In this document: positions 20,402 through 29,835 of the stretch, one piece after another
Position numbering within the stretch: position 1 is the first letter of the stretch
How the letters are laid out: each line of letters opens with the position of its first letter
Source of the DNA: Kiritimatiellia bacterium
Lineage (GTDB): Bacteria > Verrucomicrobiota > Kiritimatiellia > WLWN01
NCBI GenBank assembly: GCA_012103575.1
Contig: WLWN01000001.1
Coordinates: 325,792 to 389,791 of the forward strand
DNA length: 64,000 nucleotides
Direction: 5' to 3'
Notes under the pieces: model-generated
The model's database searches: none
Seen by the model: only the letters and a program-made list of their open reading frames with translations
What the model was told of the DNA's origin: nothing
Made by a program: the position numbers and the translations under genes

Positions 20402-21442
20402 TAGAGTAACAATACAAGTGCAAAGGTCCGTAGCATAGTTCATTCTTTGGGTATCTGACCCCCCCCAAAGGAGAACATAGAATGCCACGAACCTACGAAC
20501 ATTTAAACCGTTATGAACGAGAAGTGATAGCCCAGATGCTAAAAGAAAAATATAGCTTATCTCAAATTGGCCGTCACCTGGGCCGATCCCCCTCGACTAT
20601 TTGGCGCGAATTTCGCCGTAATCGAGTCCGTGGCCGCTATTACCCAAGACCCGCAAATGGCCTGGCTCAAAGCCGATTACAGCTAGCTCGAAAGCCTCAA
20701 AAAGTGATGGGAGCTAGCAAAAAACAAGTGGAGACTCTCCTGGCGAAGTATTGGTCTCCAGAACAGGTTGAAGGTCGAAGAAAGCTAGAAGGTGACCCTC
20801 CCATCAGTCGAATGACGATCTACCGCTACTTGTACAGTCCAAGAGGGGCTGGCTACCGAAAATACTTGCGTGGCCCCGGAAAGAAAAAACGAGCGACTCG
20901 GAAAAGCCATTCACGTATACACAACCAAACGATGATTGACCAACGCCCCGAAGAGGGTGAAAGTCGCAAGGTGGCAGGCCACTGGGAAGGTGACACTATT
21001 CAGGGCCAAACGAGAAAAGAGGCCTGTGTAGTCACTCTAGTAGATCGAGCGACTCGATATCTCATCGCCGATCTTTTACCTCGATGCAATGCCGAATCGG
21101 TCAACTGTTCCGTACCTCAGTTCGCTGATTCAGGGCTCCCCTGTAAAACGGTGACTGTAGATAATGGCATGGAGTTTGCCAGCCATGCTAAACTACAGAA
21201 AAAAATAGCAACCCCCATTTTCTTTGCTGAAGGGAGAAACCCTTGGCAAAGAGGGACCAACGAAAATACGAGTGGTTTGCTTCGCCAGTTTTTCCCGAAG
21301 AAAACCGACTTTGCTGCCCACAGCTCCGCTCAGTTGAGATGGGCTGTGGAGTTACTGAATAATAGACCGAGAAAATGCTTAGAATATAGAACGCCCAAAG
21401 AAATGATGGACAGCTTCGGTTTTGCACTTGTAAGTTGAGTCT
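20402..21442 (+). mobile_element. IS30-type element, copy C (intact)
   Basis: ~1040 bp, left end TAGAGTAACAATACAAGTGC, right end CACTTGTAAGTTGAGTCT. It carries the only intact transposase of the four copies and is the likely source of activity for the family. Inserted between palindromic element copy 1 and recG. Confidence 0.9.
20482..21438 (+). CDS. IS30-family transposase, intact
   Basis: 318 residues. N-terminal helix-turn-helix of the IS30 type (LNRYEREVIAQMLKEKYSLS, then IGRHLGRSPSTIWREFRRN). The DDE domain has D in WEGDTIQGQ, D in VDNGMEF and E in GTNENTSGLLRQFFP, and it ends LEYRTPKEMMDSFGFALVS. A good ribosome site (aaaggag) precedes the ATG. Compared with copies A, B and D, no frameshift or deletion is present. 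Ser replaces Asn in NENTSG, a conservative change beside the catalytic Glu. Confidence 0.92.
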   Translation: MPRTYEHLNRYEREVIAQMLKEKYSLSQIGRHLGRSPSTIWREFRRNRVRGRYYPRPANGLAQSRLQLARKPQKVMGASKKQVETLLAKYWSPEQVEGRRKLEGDPPISRMTIYRYLYSPRGAGYRKYLRGPGKKKRATRKSHSRIHNQTMIDQRPEEGESRKVAGHWEGDTIQGQTRKEACVVTLVDRATRYLIADLLPRCNAESVNCSVPQFADSGLPCKTVTVDNGMEFASHAKLQKKIATPIFFAEGRNPWQRGTNENTSGLLRQFFPKKTDFAAHSSAQLRWAVELLNNRPRKCLEYRTPKEMMDSFGFALVS

Positions 21443-21454
21443 GCAAGGATGGAA

Positions 21455-21499
21455 CTTAAACCTAAAAAAATCCGTTATACGGATCTTTTTAGGTTTAAG
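21455..21499 (+). terminator. Long hairpin just before recG
   Basis: Inverted repeat with ~20-bp arms (CTTAAACCTAAAAA...TCCGT / ACGGAT...TAGGTTTAAG) and a TAT loop, ending 2 bp before the recG ATG. The U-rich arm could act as a terminator for the upstream IS30 transposase or occlude the recG ribosome site. No separate Shine-Dalgarno is visible outside it. Confidence 0.6.
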
Positions 21500-21501
21500 C
21501 T

Positions 21502-23593
21502 ATGAAACAACAGGTTCATCAACGAGGGTTAAGTGATTCCGTTCGATATCTGAAAGATGTTGGATCAGCTCGGGCTGAACAGTTTGCCCATTTGGGTCTT
21601 CACACTGTGCATGACCTTCTATATTTTCTGCCACGAGAGTATGAAGATCGTCGGAAAACTCAGAAAATATCCGAGCTACGTTCCGGCATGTTTTCGACGG
21701 TAAAAGGTGAAGTTATAGTGTGCGATTGGGTCAAACCCAACTTTGGAAAACGCTTTTTTCAAGCTGTGATTGGAGATGAGTCCGGTCTTGTGACCTGTAA
21801 ATGGTATGGGACCTTTTATCTTCAAGATCAGCTAAAAAGAGGCGATCCTGTCACCGTATATGGAAAAGTATCAAAGTATAAGGGGCACTACACTTTGCAA
21901 CACCCTGAAATCGAACCCGTTGATCAGGACAATGTCGATGCTATCTACAGGGGGCATATTCTTCCTATTTATCCTGGTACAGAAAATTTGTCACAGCGGG
22001 TTTTCCAAAAAATTATGGGGCATGTTATTGAACACTATGTCGATCTCGTCGAAGAGACATTGCCGAAAGAAATGCTAACCCGAAACCGTTTTCCGAGCAT
22101 TACACAGGCACTTTCAGAGGTTCATTTTCCGGAGACGTTTGATCGGGCTAAACACGCAAGGACGCGATTGATTTTTGAGGAGTTTCTTTGTGTTCAACTC
22201 GTTTTGGTGGGGAGAAAAACTAGAGCGGAGCGAGTTCTAGAAGGTCATGTCTACGCTTCAAAAAACAGGCTAAAAAACAAACTATTAGACAGATTATCGT
22301 TTGAACTCACAACCGCGCAAAAGCGTGTGATATGCGAACTTGAAGAGAACATGAAAAGCACGCACCCCATGCATCGTCTCTTACAAGCGAGATGTGGGGT
22401 CCGGGAAAACAATAGTCGCTATGTGTGCGATCGTAAATGCCGTTGAATGCGGAGTTCAAGCGGTGTTTATGGCGCCTACAGAAATATTAGCGGTTCAGCA
22501 TCTTTACCTGCTCCGGAAGTACCTTGAACCTCTAGACCTCACCGTGGAGTTACTCAGAAGTGATATGTCTACAGCTCAACGTAGAGAAATTTTACAGGGG
22601 ATCAAAGACGGTCAAATTCATGTGATTGTGGGGACGCATGCCGTCATGCAAGATCGGGTTGCATTCAAGAAACTTGGGCTGGTGGTGATTGATGAACAAC
22701 ATAAATTCGGTGTGAAACAACGAGGGCTTCTTTATAAAAAGGGAAAACATCCGGATGTATTAGTTATGACCGCAACCCCAATTCCCAGAACCCTTGCCAT
22801 GACCCTTTATGGAGATTTAGATGTGAGTGTCCTTGACGAAATACCTCAGGGCAGAGGGGAGGTTGTCACCCGTGTCATTCGAGAAACACAACTGCCAGAT
22901 GCCTATGGATTTATCAAAAAACAGGTGGCAAAAGGACGGCAAGCTTATTTGGTCTATCCCTTGGTTGCTGAATCTAAAACAAGTCATTTTCGTTCTGCGG
23001 AAAAAATGTATGAGACGCTGAAGCAAACCGTTTTTCAGGATGAACGGTTAGGGCTTGTCCATGGACAGCTGAATACCGCTGAAAAAGAAACGGTCATGGA
23101 ACGCTACAAGGCCGGGAACATGGATATTCTCATTGCGACAACAGTGATTGAGGTCGGGATCGACATTCCGAATGCAACGATCATGTTGATTGAACATGCC
23201 GAGCGGTTTGGATTAGCTCAGTTACATCAGTTACGTGGACGAATTGGGAGAGGGGGGCACAAGTCTTTTTGTATTCTTCAAGGTCACCCCACATCACTGG
23301 ACTCTTGGAAACGGCTTAAAATTATGGAAAAGACGAATGATGGATTTCGTATAGCTGAAGAAGATTTGATGATTCGAGGAATGGGCAACCTTTTAGGTCA
23401 AGAACAAAGTGGGTTTCCTTTGTTCCGACTTGGGAATCCCTTAGAAGATGGAGAACTATTACAGCGGGCTCGGCAGGAAGTCTTTCATATTCTAAAGGAA
23501 GACTCCACCTTAGAAAAATCCCATCACCATAATTTACGAAAACAAGCGAAAGCGCTTTACCATATAGTAGAACCGTTTGTGAATGTGGGGTGA
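21502..23593 (+). pseudogene. recG: ATP-dependent DNA helicase RecG, frameshifted at Walker A
   Basis: RecG remodels stalled forks and Holliday junctions. The N-terminal wedge/OB region (YLKDVGSARAEQFAHLGL, LLYFLPREYEDRR) and the helicase motifs are clear: VGSGKT (Walker A), APTEILAVQH, VIDEQHKFGVKQR (DExH), MTATPIPRTL and ATTVIEVGIDIPNA. HQLRGRIGRG also appears. One extra base near 22390 (caagcgagat where caaggcgat is expected) shifts frame in the middle of the Walker A motif, leaving 21502-22446 and 22394-23593 as separate frames. If real, the gene is dead; a single-base assembly error is possible, although the spot is not a homopolymer. Confidence 0.9.
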
Positions 23594-23704
23594 CAGCCTT
23601 GCTTTTATACGTTTAAACAAAAAAATGTTTTTCTTCAAATGTTGTCCGGATAAAAGACTATGAGTTCAACGCCTCAAGCAAAAATTATCCTCATTGACTT
23701 TTAG

Positions 23705-25027
<1,323 letters not shown>

Positions 25028-25028
25028 T

Positions 25029-25745
25029 ATGACTAAAAAGACACCCACTATTCCAAAACATGTAGCGATCATTATGGATGGTAACGGTCGGTGGGCCCGG
25101 CAACAAGGATTGTCTCGTCTTAAAGGTCATGCGGCAGGCGCCGAGTCTGTACAGGCCGTATTACGGGCCAGTAAAGAGGTGGGGATTCAATATTTAACAT
25201 TATATGCCTTTAGCGCAGAAAATTGGGTCAGGCCAAAAGATGAAATTGCGGGTCTTATGAAACTATTACAAACCTATTTGTCCGGACATGAACATCAGCT
25301 TCATGAAAATAAAATTTGCCTCCGGGTTATAGGACGTCAGGAAAAATTGCCCCAGCCCGTTCTTAAAAAACTCGCTCAAGTCGAGGCCGCTACATCCAAC
25401 TATAAAGAAGGAACACTGATTCTTGCCTTAAATTATGGAGGAAGAGCTGAAATTGTTGATGCCGTTCGAAAGATAACCAATCAAGTTAAGCAAGGAAAAC
25501 TTTCCCCGAACGAAACCGACGAAAAAACCGTTTCAAACAATTTATATGCCCCGGATATACCTGACCCAGACCTTATAATCCGTACGAGCGGTGAAATGCG
25601 TATTAGCAACTTTCTTTTATGGCAATCATCCTATGCGGAATTGTATGTTACTGACGTGTTATGGCCTGAATTTCGTGAGCAACATTTTAAACAAGCGATT
25701 GAGGCGTATGCAAACAGGCATCGTCGATATGGGGACATACAATAA
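25029..25745 (+). CDS. uppS: Undecaprenyl diphosphate synthase (isoprenyl transferase)
   Basis: Cis-prenyltransferase making the C55 lipid carrier for peptidoglycan. 238 residues from the ATG at 25029, one base after the purA stop; the frame is open further upstream, but the added residues overlap purA and do not match the family. Key motifs are IMDGNGRWA with the catalytic Asp, GHAAGAES, YAFSAENWVRP, LNYGGRAEI, and DPDLIIRTSGEMRISNFLLW, followed by YAELY. The cdsA start follows 9 bp after its stop. Confidence 0.95.
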   Translation: MTKKTPTIPKHVAIIMDGNGRWARQQGLSRLKGHAAGAESVQAVLRASKEVGIQYLTLYAFSAENWVRPKDEIAGLMKLLQTYLSGHEHQLHENKICLRVIGRQEKLPQPVLKKLAQVEAATSNYKEGTLILALNYGGRAEIVDAVRKITNQVKQGKLSPNETDEKTVSNNLYAPDIPDPDLIIRTSGEMRISNFLLWQSSYAELYVTDVLWPEFREQHFKQAIEAYANRHRRYGDIQ

Positions 25746-25754
25746 CTTAAGACG

Positions 25755-26606
25755 GTGTTGAAACACAGAATATATAGCGGGCTTCTCATTAGTACGGTTC
25801 TTTTTGTTGCTATCTTTGCGCTGCCACCTCCTATGTGGCTTATCGTCCTACTCCTAATCTGTGGAAGGGGTTCTTGGGAGCTTCATGCGTTGCTCAAGGC
25901 TGCAAAAGTTCCTCAAGAAAAGTCGATTGCATTGATAGGAGGTCTTTTATTAATAGGAGGCACATGGTTTCAAGAGCGACATACACAGGCAGGGGAATCA
26001 TCCGCTTTGGAGTGGAGTATCTTGTTTCTTGTCGTTACAGTTACATGGTGGTCGCAATTTAGAAGGCCTTATAATACGCATTCTTTAGAAACGATAGCCG
26101 GAACGTTGTTGGGGATTATGTATATCCCTTTCTTATTTAATTTTTTCACGAAGCTTCTCGTGGGGTGGGAAAAAAGTGATGGTCGTTTAATCGTTTTGTA
26201 TTTAATTGTTATCGTTAAATGCACAGATATAGGGGCTTATTTTGTGGGAAGTAAGTTCGGGCGGCATAAACTGTTTCCTCGAATCTCTCCAGCTAAAACA
26301 TGGGAGGGTTGCGTTGGCGGCATACTCAGTGGTATGATTGTGAGTCTGTCATGGTATTTATGTACACGAGGAGATTTTTTCGTTGTTTCCATGACGATTG
26401 TTGATGCCCTTATATTGGGGGTTTGTCTACCTGTTATAGGTATTGTGGGCGACTTAACAGAATCTCTTTTAAAACGGTCCGCGGCCGTAAAAGATTCAGG
26501 AAAAATAATAAAAGGAATGGGTGGTGTTCTGGATGTCATTGATAGCCTTCTTTTTGCAGGCCCAGCAATGTATATCTATACACATCTATTTTTAGAAAAG
26601 ATTTAA
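25755..26606 (+). CDS. cdsA: Phosphatidate cytidylyltransferase
   Basis: Integral membrane enzyme that makes CDP-diacylglycerol from phosphatidate and CTP. 283 residues, about seven to eight membrane helices, GTG start. The C-terminal signature is SLLKRSAAVKDSGKIIKGMG followed by GVLDVIDSLLFAGP. The usual PGHGG is KGMGG here, a variant I associate with PVC bacteria. It lies between uppS and rseP in the common uppS-cdsA-rseP order, but dxr, often found between cdsA and rseP, is absent. Confidence 0.94.
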   Translation: MLKHRIYSGLLISTVLFVAIFALPPPMWLIVLLLICGRGSWELHALLKAAKVPQEKSIALIGGLLLIGGTWFQERHTQAGESSALEWSILFLVVTVTWWSQFRRPYNTHSLETIAGTLLGIMYIPFLFNFFTKLLVGWEKSDGRLIVLYLIVIVKCTDIGAYFVGSKFGRHKLFPRISPAKTWEGCVGGILSGMIVSLSWYLCTRGDFFVVSMTIVDALILGVCLPVIGIVGDLTESLLKRSAAVKDSGKIIKGMGGVLDVIDSLLFAGPAMYIYTHLFLEKI

Positions 26607-26657
26607 CCCGACGTTTGTAGAAGGTACAAACGATTCTAAAAAAAGGTAAGGTATGGT

Positions 26658-28064
26658 ATGTTAACAGCTATTTTAATGGGACTTAGTATTGCGTTGCTAT
26701 TTGGCCTTACTGTTTTTATACATGAACTAGGTCATTTCTGGGTGGCCCGATGGTGCGGGTTAAAAATAGAGGCCTTTTCCATTGGTTTTGGGCCTGCTCT
26801 GTGGAAAAAGACGATTCGCGGGGTGAAATATAAAATTGGACTTCTTCCTTTTGGCGGATATGTAGCGCTTCCACAAATGGATCCTACGTTTGGTCTTGAG
26901 ACTCCTAAGAAAGACGATGATACCCCTCCGCTCCTCCATATTTCTCCCTTCAAAAAGATATTAGTAGGGAGTGCAGGCGTGATCATGAATATGATCTTTG
27001 CCGTATTTATTGCTTATATCGTCTACTGGACAGGGATGCCATCCGTTCCTGATCAGCATAATACGGTGGTGGGCTATGTAGATCCCACTAATCCGATATA
27101 TGATCAGGGACTACGCATCGGCGATGAGATTACTGAAATTAATGGGGTCTCCGTTAGTAACTGGCAAGAGATCTTAACCGAATGTGTGCTGCATGATGAA
27201 ATTACTTTGCACATAAAATCTAAAGGATCAACTAAAGAGATTGTAATGGCTACTGAACAATTATCCGTGGGTAAGATTGATGCCAGACCCGCCATTAGTG
27301 GAGAGAATTTTTGTAAGGTATTGAGCGTACAACCCGGTTCTAGCGCGGAAAAAGCAGGGATTAAATCTGGAGATCTCATTGTTAGCCTGAACAACCAAAT
27401 CGTGCATAGCCAAAGCCATCTTATTTCATTAGTAGATAAACATCGAAACCAAGAAGTCTCTATTCAAGTCAAGCGGAACCAAGACATCATCCCCTTAAAG
27501 GTTACACCTGCTTACTATGAAAAAGATGACCAGGTTCGCATTGGGATTATGTTTAACAACTATTGGAAAGATAACACGTTAATGATACATCCAAAGCCGA
27601 GCCAACAGATTCAGGGTCACGCCAAACTTATTTTTCGTGTCTTGAAAGCATTGGTAACGCCTAAAACAGCCAAAAAAGCAGGACAGAATATCGGGGGCCC
27701 GTTCGCCATTATTTATATGTTATGGTTAATGATCTCTAGCAGCTTTATGGTCGCTATATGGTTTACCGGTTTAATTAACGTTAACTTAGCCATCATCAAT
27801 CTACTGCCGATTCCTATTCTGGATGGTGGGCATATTATGTTTTCCTTTTCGGAAATGATCACGGGTAAACGGATCCATCCCAAAGTGATGTTGATTGTTT
27901 CAAATATCTTTTTTGTGTTGATTGTCTCTCTGTTTTTATTTCTGTCTTTTCGAGACTTTAAAAAGCTGATCATCCCATCTATAAAAATGAAGAATGCGGC
28001 TTCTGCCGCACAAGAATCAGGAACAAATGCTCCATCGGGTCAGCCATCGGGAGAAACGGAATAA
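26658..28064 (+). CDS. rseP: RIP metalloprotease RseP (site-2 protease)
   Basis: Intramembrane zinc protease that cuts anti-sigma factors or signal-peptide remnants. 468 residues with FIHELGHF (HExxH at residues 22-26), FGFGP-like motif FSIGFGPALW, then two PDZ domains. The first has DQGLRIGDEITEINGVSV, the second AEKAGIKSGDLIVSLNNQIV. The second active-site motif is NLLPIPILDGGH near residue 390, followed by a C-terminal membrane helix and a Ser/Gly-rich tail. 51 bp downstream of cdsA with a weak aaggt ribosome site. Confidence 0.94.
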   Translation: MLTAILMGLSIALLFGLTVFIHELGHFWVARWCGLKIEAFSIGFGPALWKKTIRGVKYKIGLLPFGGYVALPQMDPTFGLETPKKDDDTPPLLHISPFKKILVGSAGVIMNMIFAVFIAYIVYWTGMPSVPDQHNTVVGYVDPTNPIYDQGLRIGDEITEINGVSVSNWQEILTECVLHDEITLHIKSKGSTKEIVMATEQLSVGKIDARPAISGENFCKVLSVQPGSSAEKAGIKSGDLIVSLNNQIVHSQSHLISLVDKHRNQEVSIQVKRNQDIIPLKVTPAYYEKDDQVRIGIMFNNYWKDNTLMIHPKPSQQIQGHAKLIFRVLKALVTPKTAKKAGQNIGGPFAIIYMLWLMISSSFMVAIWFTGLINVNLAIINLLPIPILDGGHIMFSFSEMITGKRIHPKVMLIVSNIFFVLIVSLFLFLSFRDFKKLIIPSIKMKNAASAAQESGTNAPSGQPSGETE

Positions 28065-28069
28065 GAAGA

Positions 28070-28429
28070 CTATTTCTTTCCCTTAAAACTGAGATAGCCT
28101 CCTAAAAGAGTTGCGAGAGGGAGCCGTTCTGTGAAGGGAAACGCACAATAGATGCCTGCCGCAAGTCCCCATAAAAGACTTTTCCATATCGGGACTTTGT
28201 GTATATAACACAACCAAAAGCCTAAGAGGCCTCCCGCTATTAGGCCGACACGTAATCCATGTGCTCCAAAACTAGCTAGATCGAGGAGATCGATAAGAAG
28301 ACCCGCCAAAAGGGATCCATATTTTTGTATAAATCGATTCCTCTCATCCGCAGGCTTAAAGGATCGCCCCTCCTTTTCGGGTGGCAACACTTCAGGGTCA
28401 TAAACCTTTTTGGTTGAGTTTTCATTCAT
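28070..28429 (-). CDS. Small membrane protein, unknown function
   Basis: About 119 residues from the ATG at 28429 (an in-frame TTG at 28438 is possible). A charged N-terminus (NENSTKKVYDPEVLPPEKEG) is followed by glycine-rich membrane segments around 40-60, 65-82 and 88-108, and a basic end (SFKGKK). Not recognised as a named family. Convergent with rseP (6-bp gap) and divergent from glycerate kinase. Confidence 0.6.
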   Translation of the reverse strand: MNENSTKKVYDPEVLPPEKEGRSFKPADERNRFIQKYGSLLAGLLIDLLDLASFGAHGLRVGLIAGGLLGFWLCYIHKVPIWKSLLWGLAAGIYCAFPFTERLPLATLLGGYLSFKGKK

Positions 28430-28487
28430 ATGGCTCAAGATAAACTTTCAACGCGCAATGCTCAACACTCAACGTATCAACGCATTC

Positions 28488-29612
28488 ATGAAAATTATAA
28501 TTGCGATGGATTCCCTAAAAGGTTCGGTAAGTGCTAGCCTTGCTTGTGATATTATACGAGACAGCTTACTGGCTGTTCATAGAGATCTATCGATTGTTGT
28601 TATTCCTATGGCCGATGGGGGGGAAGGGACGGCAAAGACCCTGCTAAAAATCCGAGATGGCGAATGGGTCTCGCATAACGTCATGGGACCGTTACCCATC
28701 CAAACCGTCGAAGCTGGATATGCATGGTTTGAAAATCGTGCTGAAGCATTGGTAGAGATGGCATCGGCGAGTGGAACTACATTGCTCAAACCTGAAGAGC
28801 TTAATCCTTTTAACACGACCACATATGGGACTGGTCAATTGGTAGGTCATGCGCTTGAACGGGAGCTTCAAAAATTGTTATTGGCTGTCGGTGGCAGTGC
28901 AACGGTCGATGGTGGTGTAGGCATGGCTATGGCCCTCGGATGGCAGTTTTTGGATATCCATGGAAACGCCATAGGATATGGAGGTCGTCACCTCGAACAA
29001 ATAGCGACCATTATTCCTTCCGAAAACCCAGGCGCTCCCGCTGTTGAAGTGCTTTGTGATGTGGATAACCCGCTTTGCGGCAAAACAGGCGCCGCCCATA
29101 TATTTGGCCCGCAAAAAGGGGCTACACCAGACATGGTAGATCAATTAGATGCAGGATTACATCATCTGGCGGATTGTGTTGAAAAAGAACGAGGGAAAAA
29201 AATCGATATACCGGGTGCAGGAGCCGCCGGAGGTTTGGCTGCGGGCGCGATGGCATTTTTAGATGCTGAACTCGTTTCAGGAATAGAAACGATCATATCT
29301 GTTAATGGATTAAAAGATGAAATACAAAATGCGGACTGGATTATAACGGGGGAAGGACGTTTCGATGCTCAATCATTACATGGAAAGGTTGTTTCTGGAA
29401 TTGTGAATTTAGCGCAAGAAACAAAAACCCAAGTCGCTATTATAGCCGGATCAACGCAGATCTCTGAACAACAGTATAAACAATGGGGTATAGAAATCGT
29501 TCTGTCCTGCCAAAAAGAAGATATGACAACTGAATATGCAATAGAGCATTCAGAAACCTTGTTGAGGAATACAACACGGGATTTGGCGGAGCATTATCTG
29601 AAACTACCTTAA
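28488..29612 (+). CDS. Glycerate kinase (GlxK/GarK family)
   Basis: Phosphorylates D-glycerate with ATP, linking glyoxylate or serine breakdown to glycolysis. 374 residues from ATG 28488, beginning MKIIIAMDSLKGSVSA, the typical family start; an upstream frame extension to 28410 looks spurious. Other conserved blocks are MADGGEGTAKTLL, VEMASASGTTLL, LLAVGGSATVDGGVGMAMAL, GAGAAGGLAAG and ITGEGRFDAQSLHGKV. The stop codon lies inside the 5-bp target duplication of palindromic element copy 2. Confidence 0.93.
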   Translation: MKIIIAMDSLKGSVSASLACDIIRDSLLAVHRDLSIVVIPMADGGEGTAKTLLKIRDGEWVSHNVMGPLPIQTVEAGYAWFENRAEALVEMASASGTTLLKPEELNPFNTTTYGTGQLVGHALERELQKLLLAVGGSATVDGGVGMAMALGWQFLDIHGNAIGYGGRHLEQIATIIPSENPGAPAVEVLCDVDNPLCGKTGAAHIFGPQKGATPDMVDQLDAGLHHLADCVEKERGKKIDIPGAGAAGGLAAGAMAFLDAELVSGIETIISVNGLKDEIQNADWIITGEGRFDAQSLHGKVVSGIVNLAQETKTQVAIIAGSTQISEQQYKQWGIEIVLSCQKEDMTTEYAIEHSETLLRNTTRDLAEHYLKLP

Positions 29613-29613
29613 T

Positions 29614-29776
29614 CCTGGATCCGTCAGTTAAACGCGGTTTTCTGCACGAGCCATTTGGGCCAAAAGGAATTACAAAAAAGCCTCGACGCACCCAGCGGGT
29701 GCGCCTGCGTTTTTTTGCAACCTTTTGCCTCCAAAGCATTCGCACAGAAATCCCACGTTTAACTGACGAATCCAGG
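29614..29776. repeat. Palindromic terminator element, copy 2
   Basis: 163 bp with exact 5-bp target duplication TTAAT (29609-29613 and 29777-29781). Ends are CCTGGATCCGTCAG and complement with one change. The central hairpin has AAAAAAGCCTCGACGCACCC on one side and a G-rich arm with GTTTTTTT on the other. It sits between the convergent glycerate kinase and MurU-AmgK-like genes, where a bidirectional terminator would be useful. Confidence 0.92.
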
Positions 29777-29835
29777 TTAATGTCTGTCCCGTTGGCCCAA
29801 ATGATTTGTGCAGAGAACTGCATTTAGCTCCGAAC

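Noticed and set aside
28410..28487. Longer start for glycerate kinase
   Set aside because: The extra 26 residues do not fit the family, which begins MKIIIAMDSLKG.
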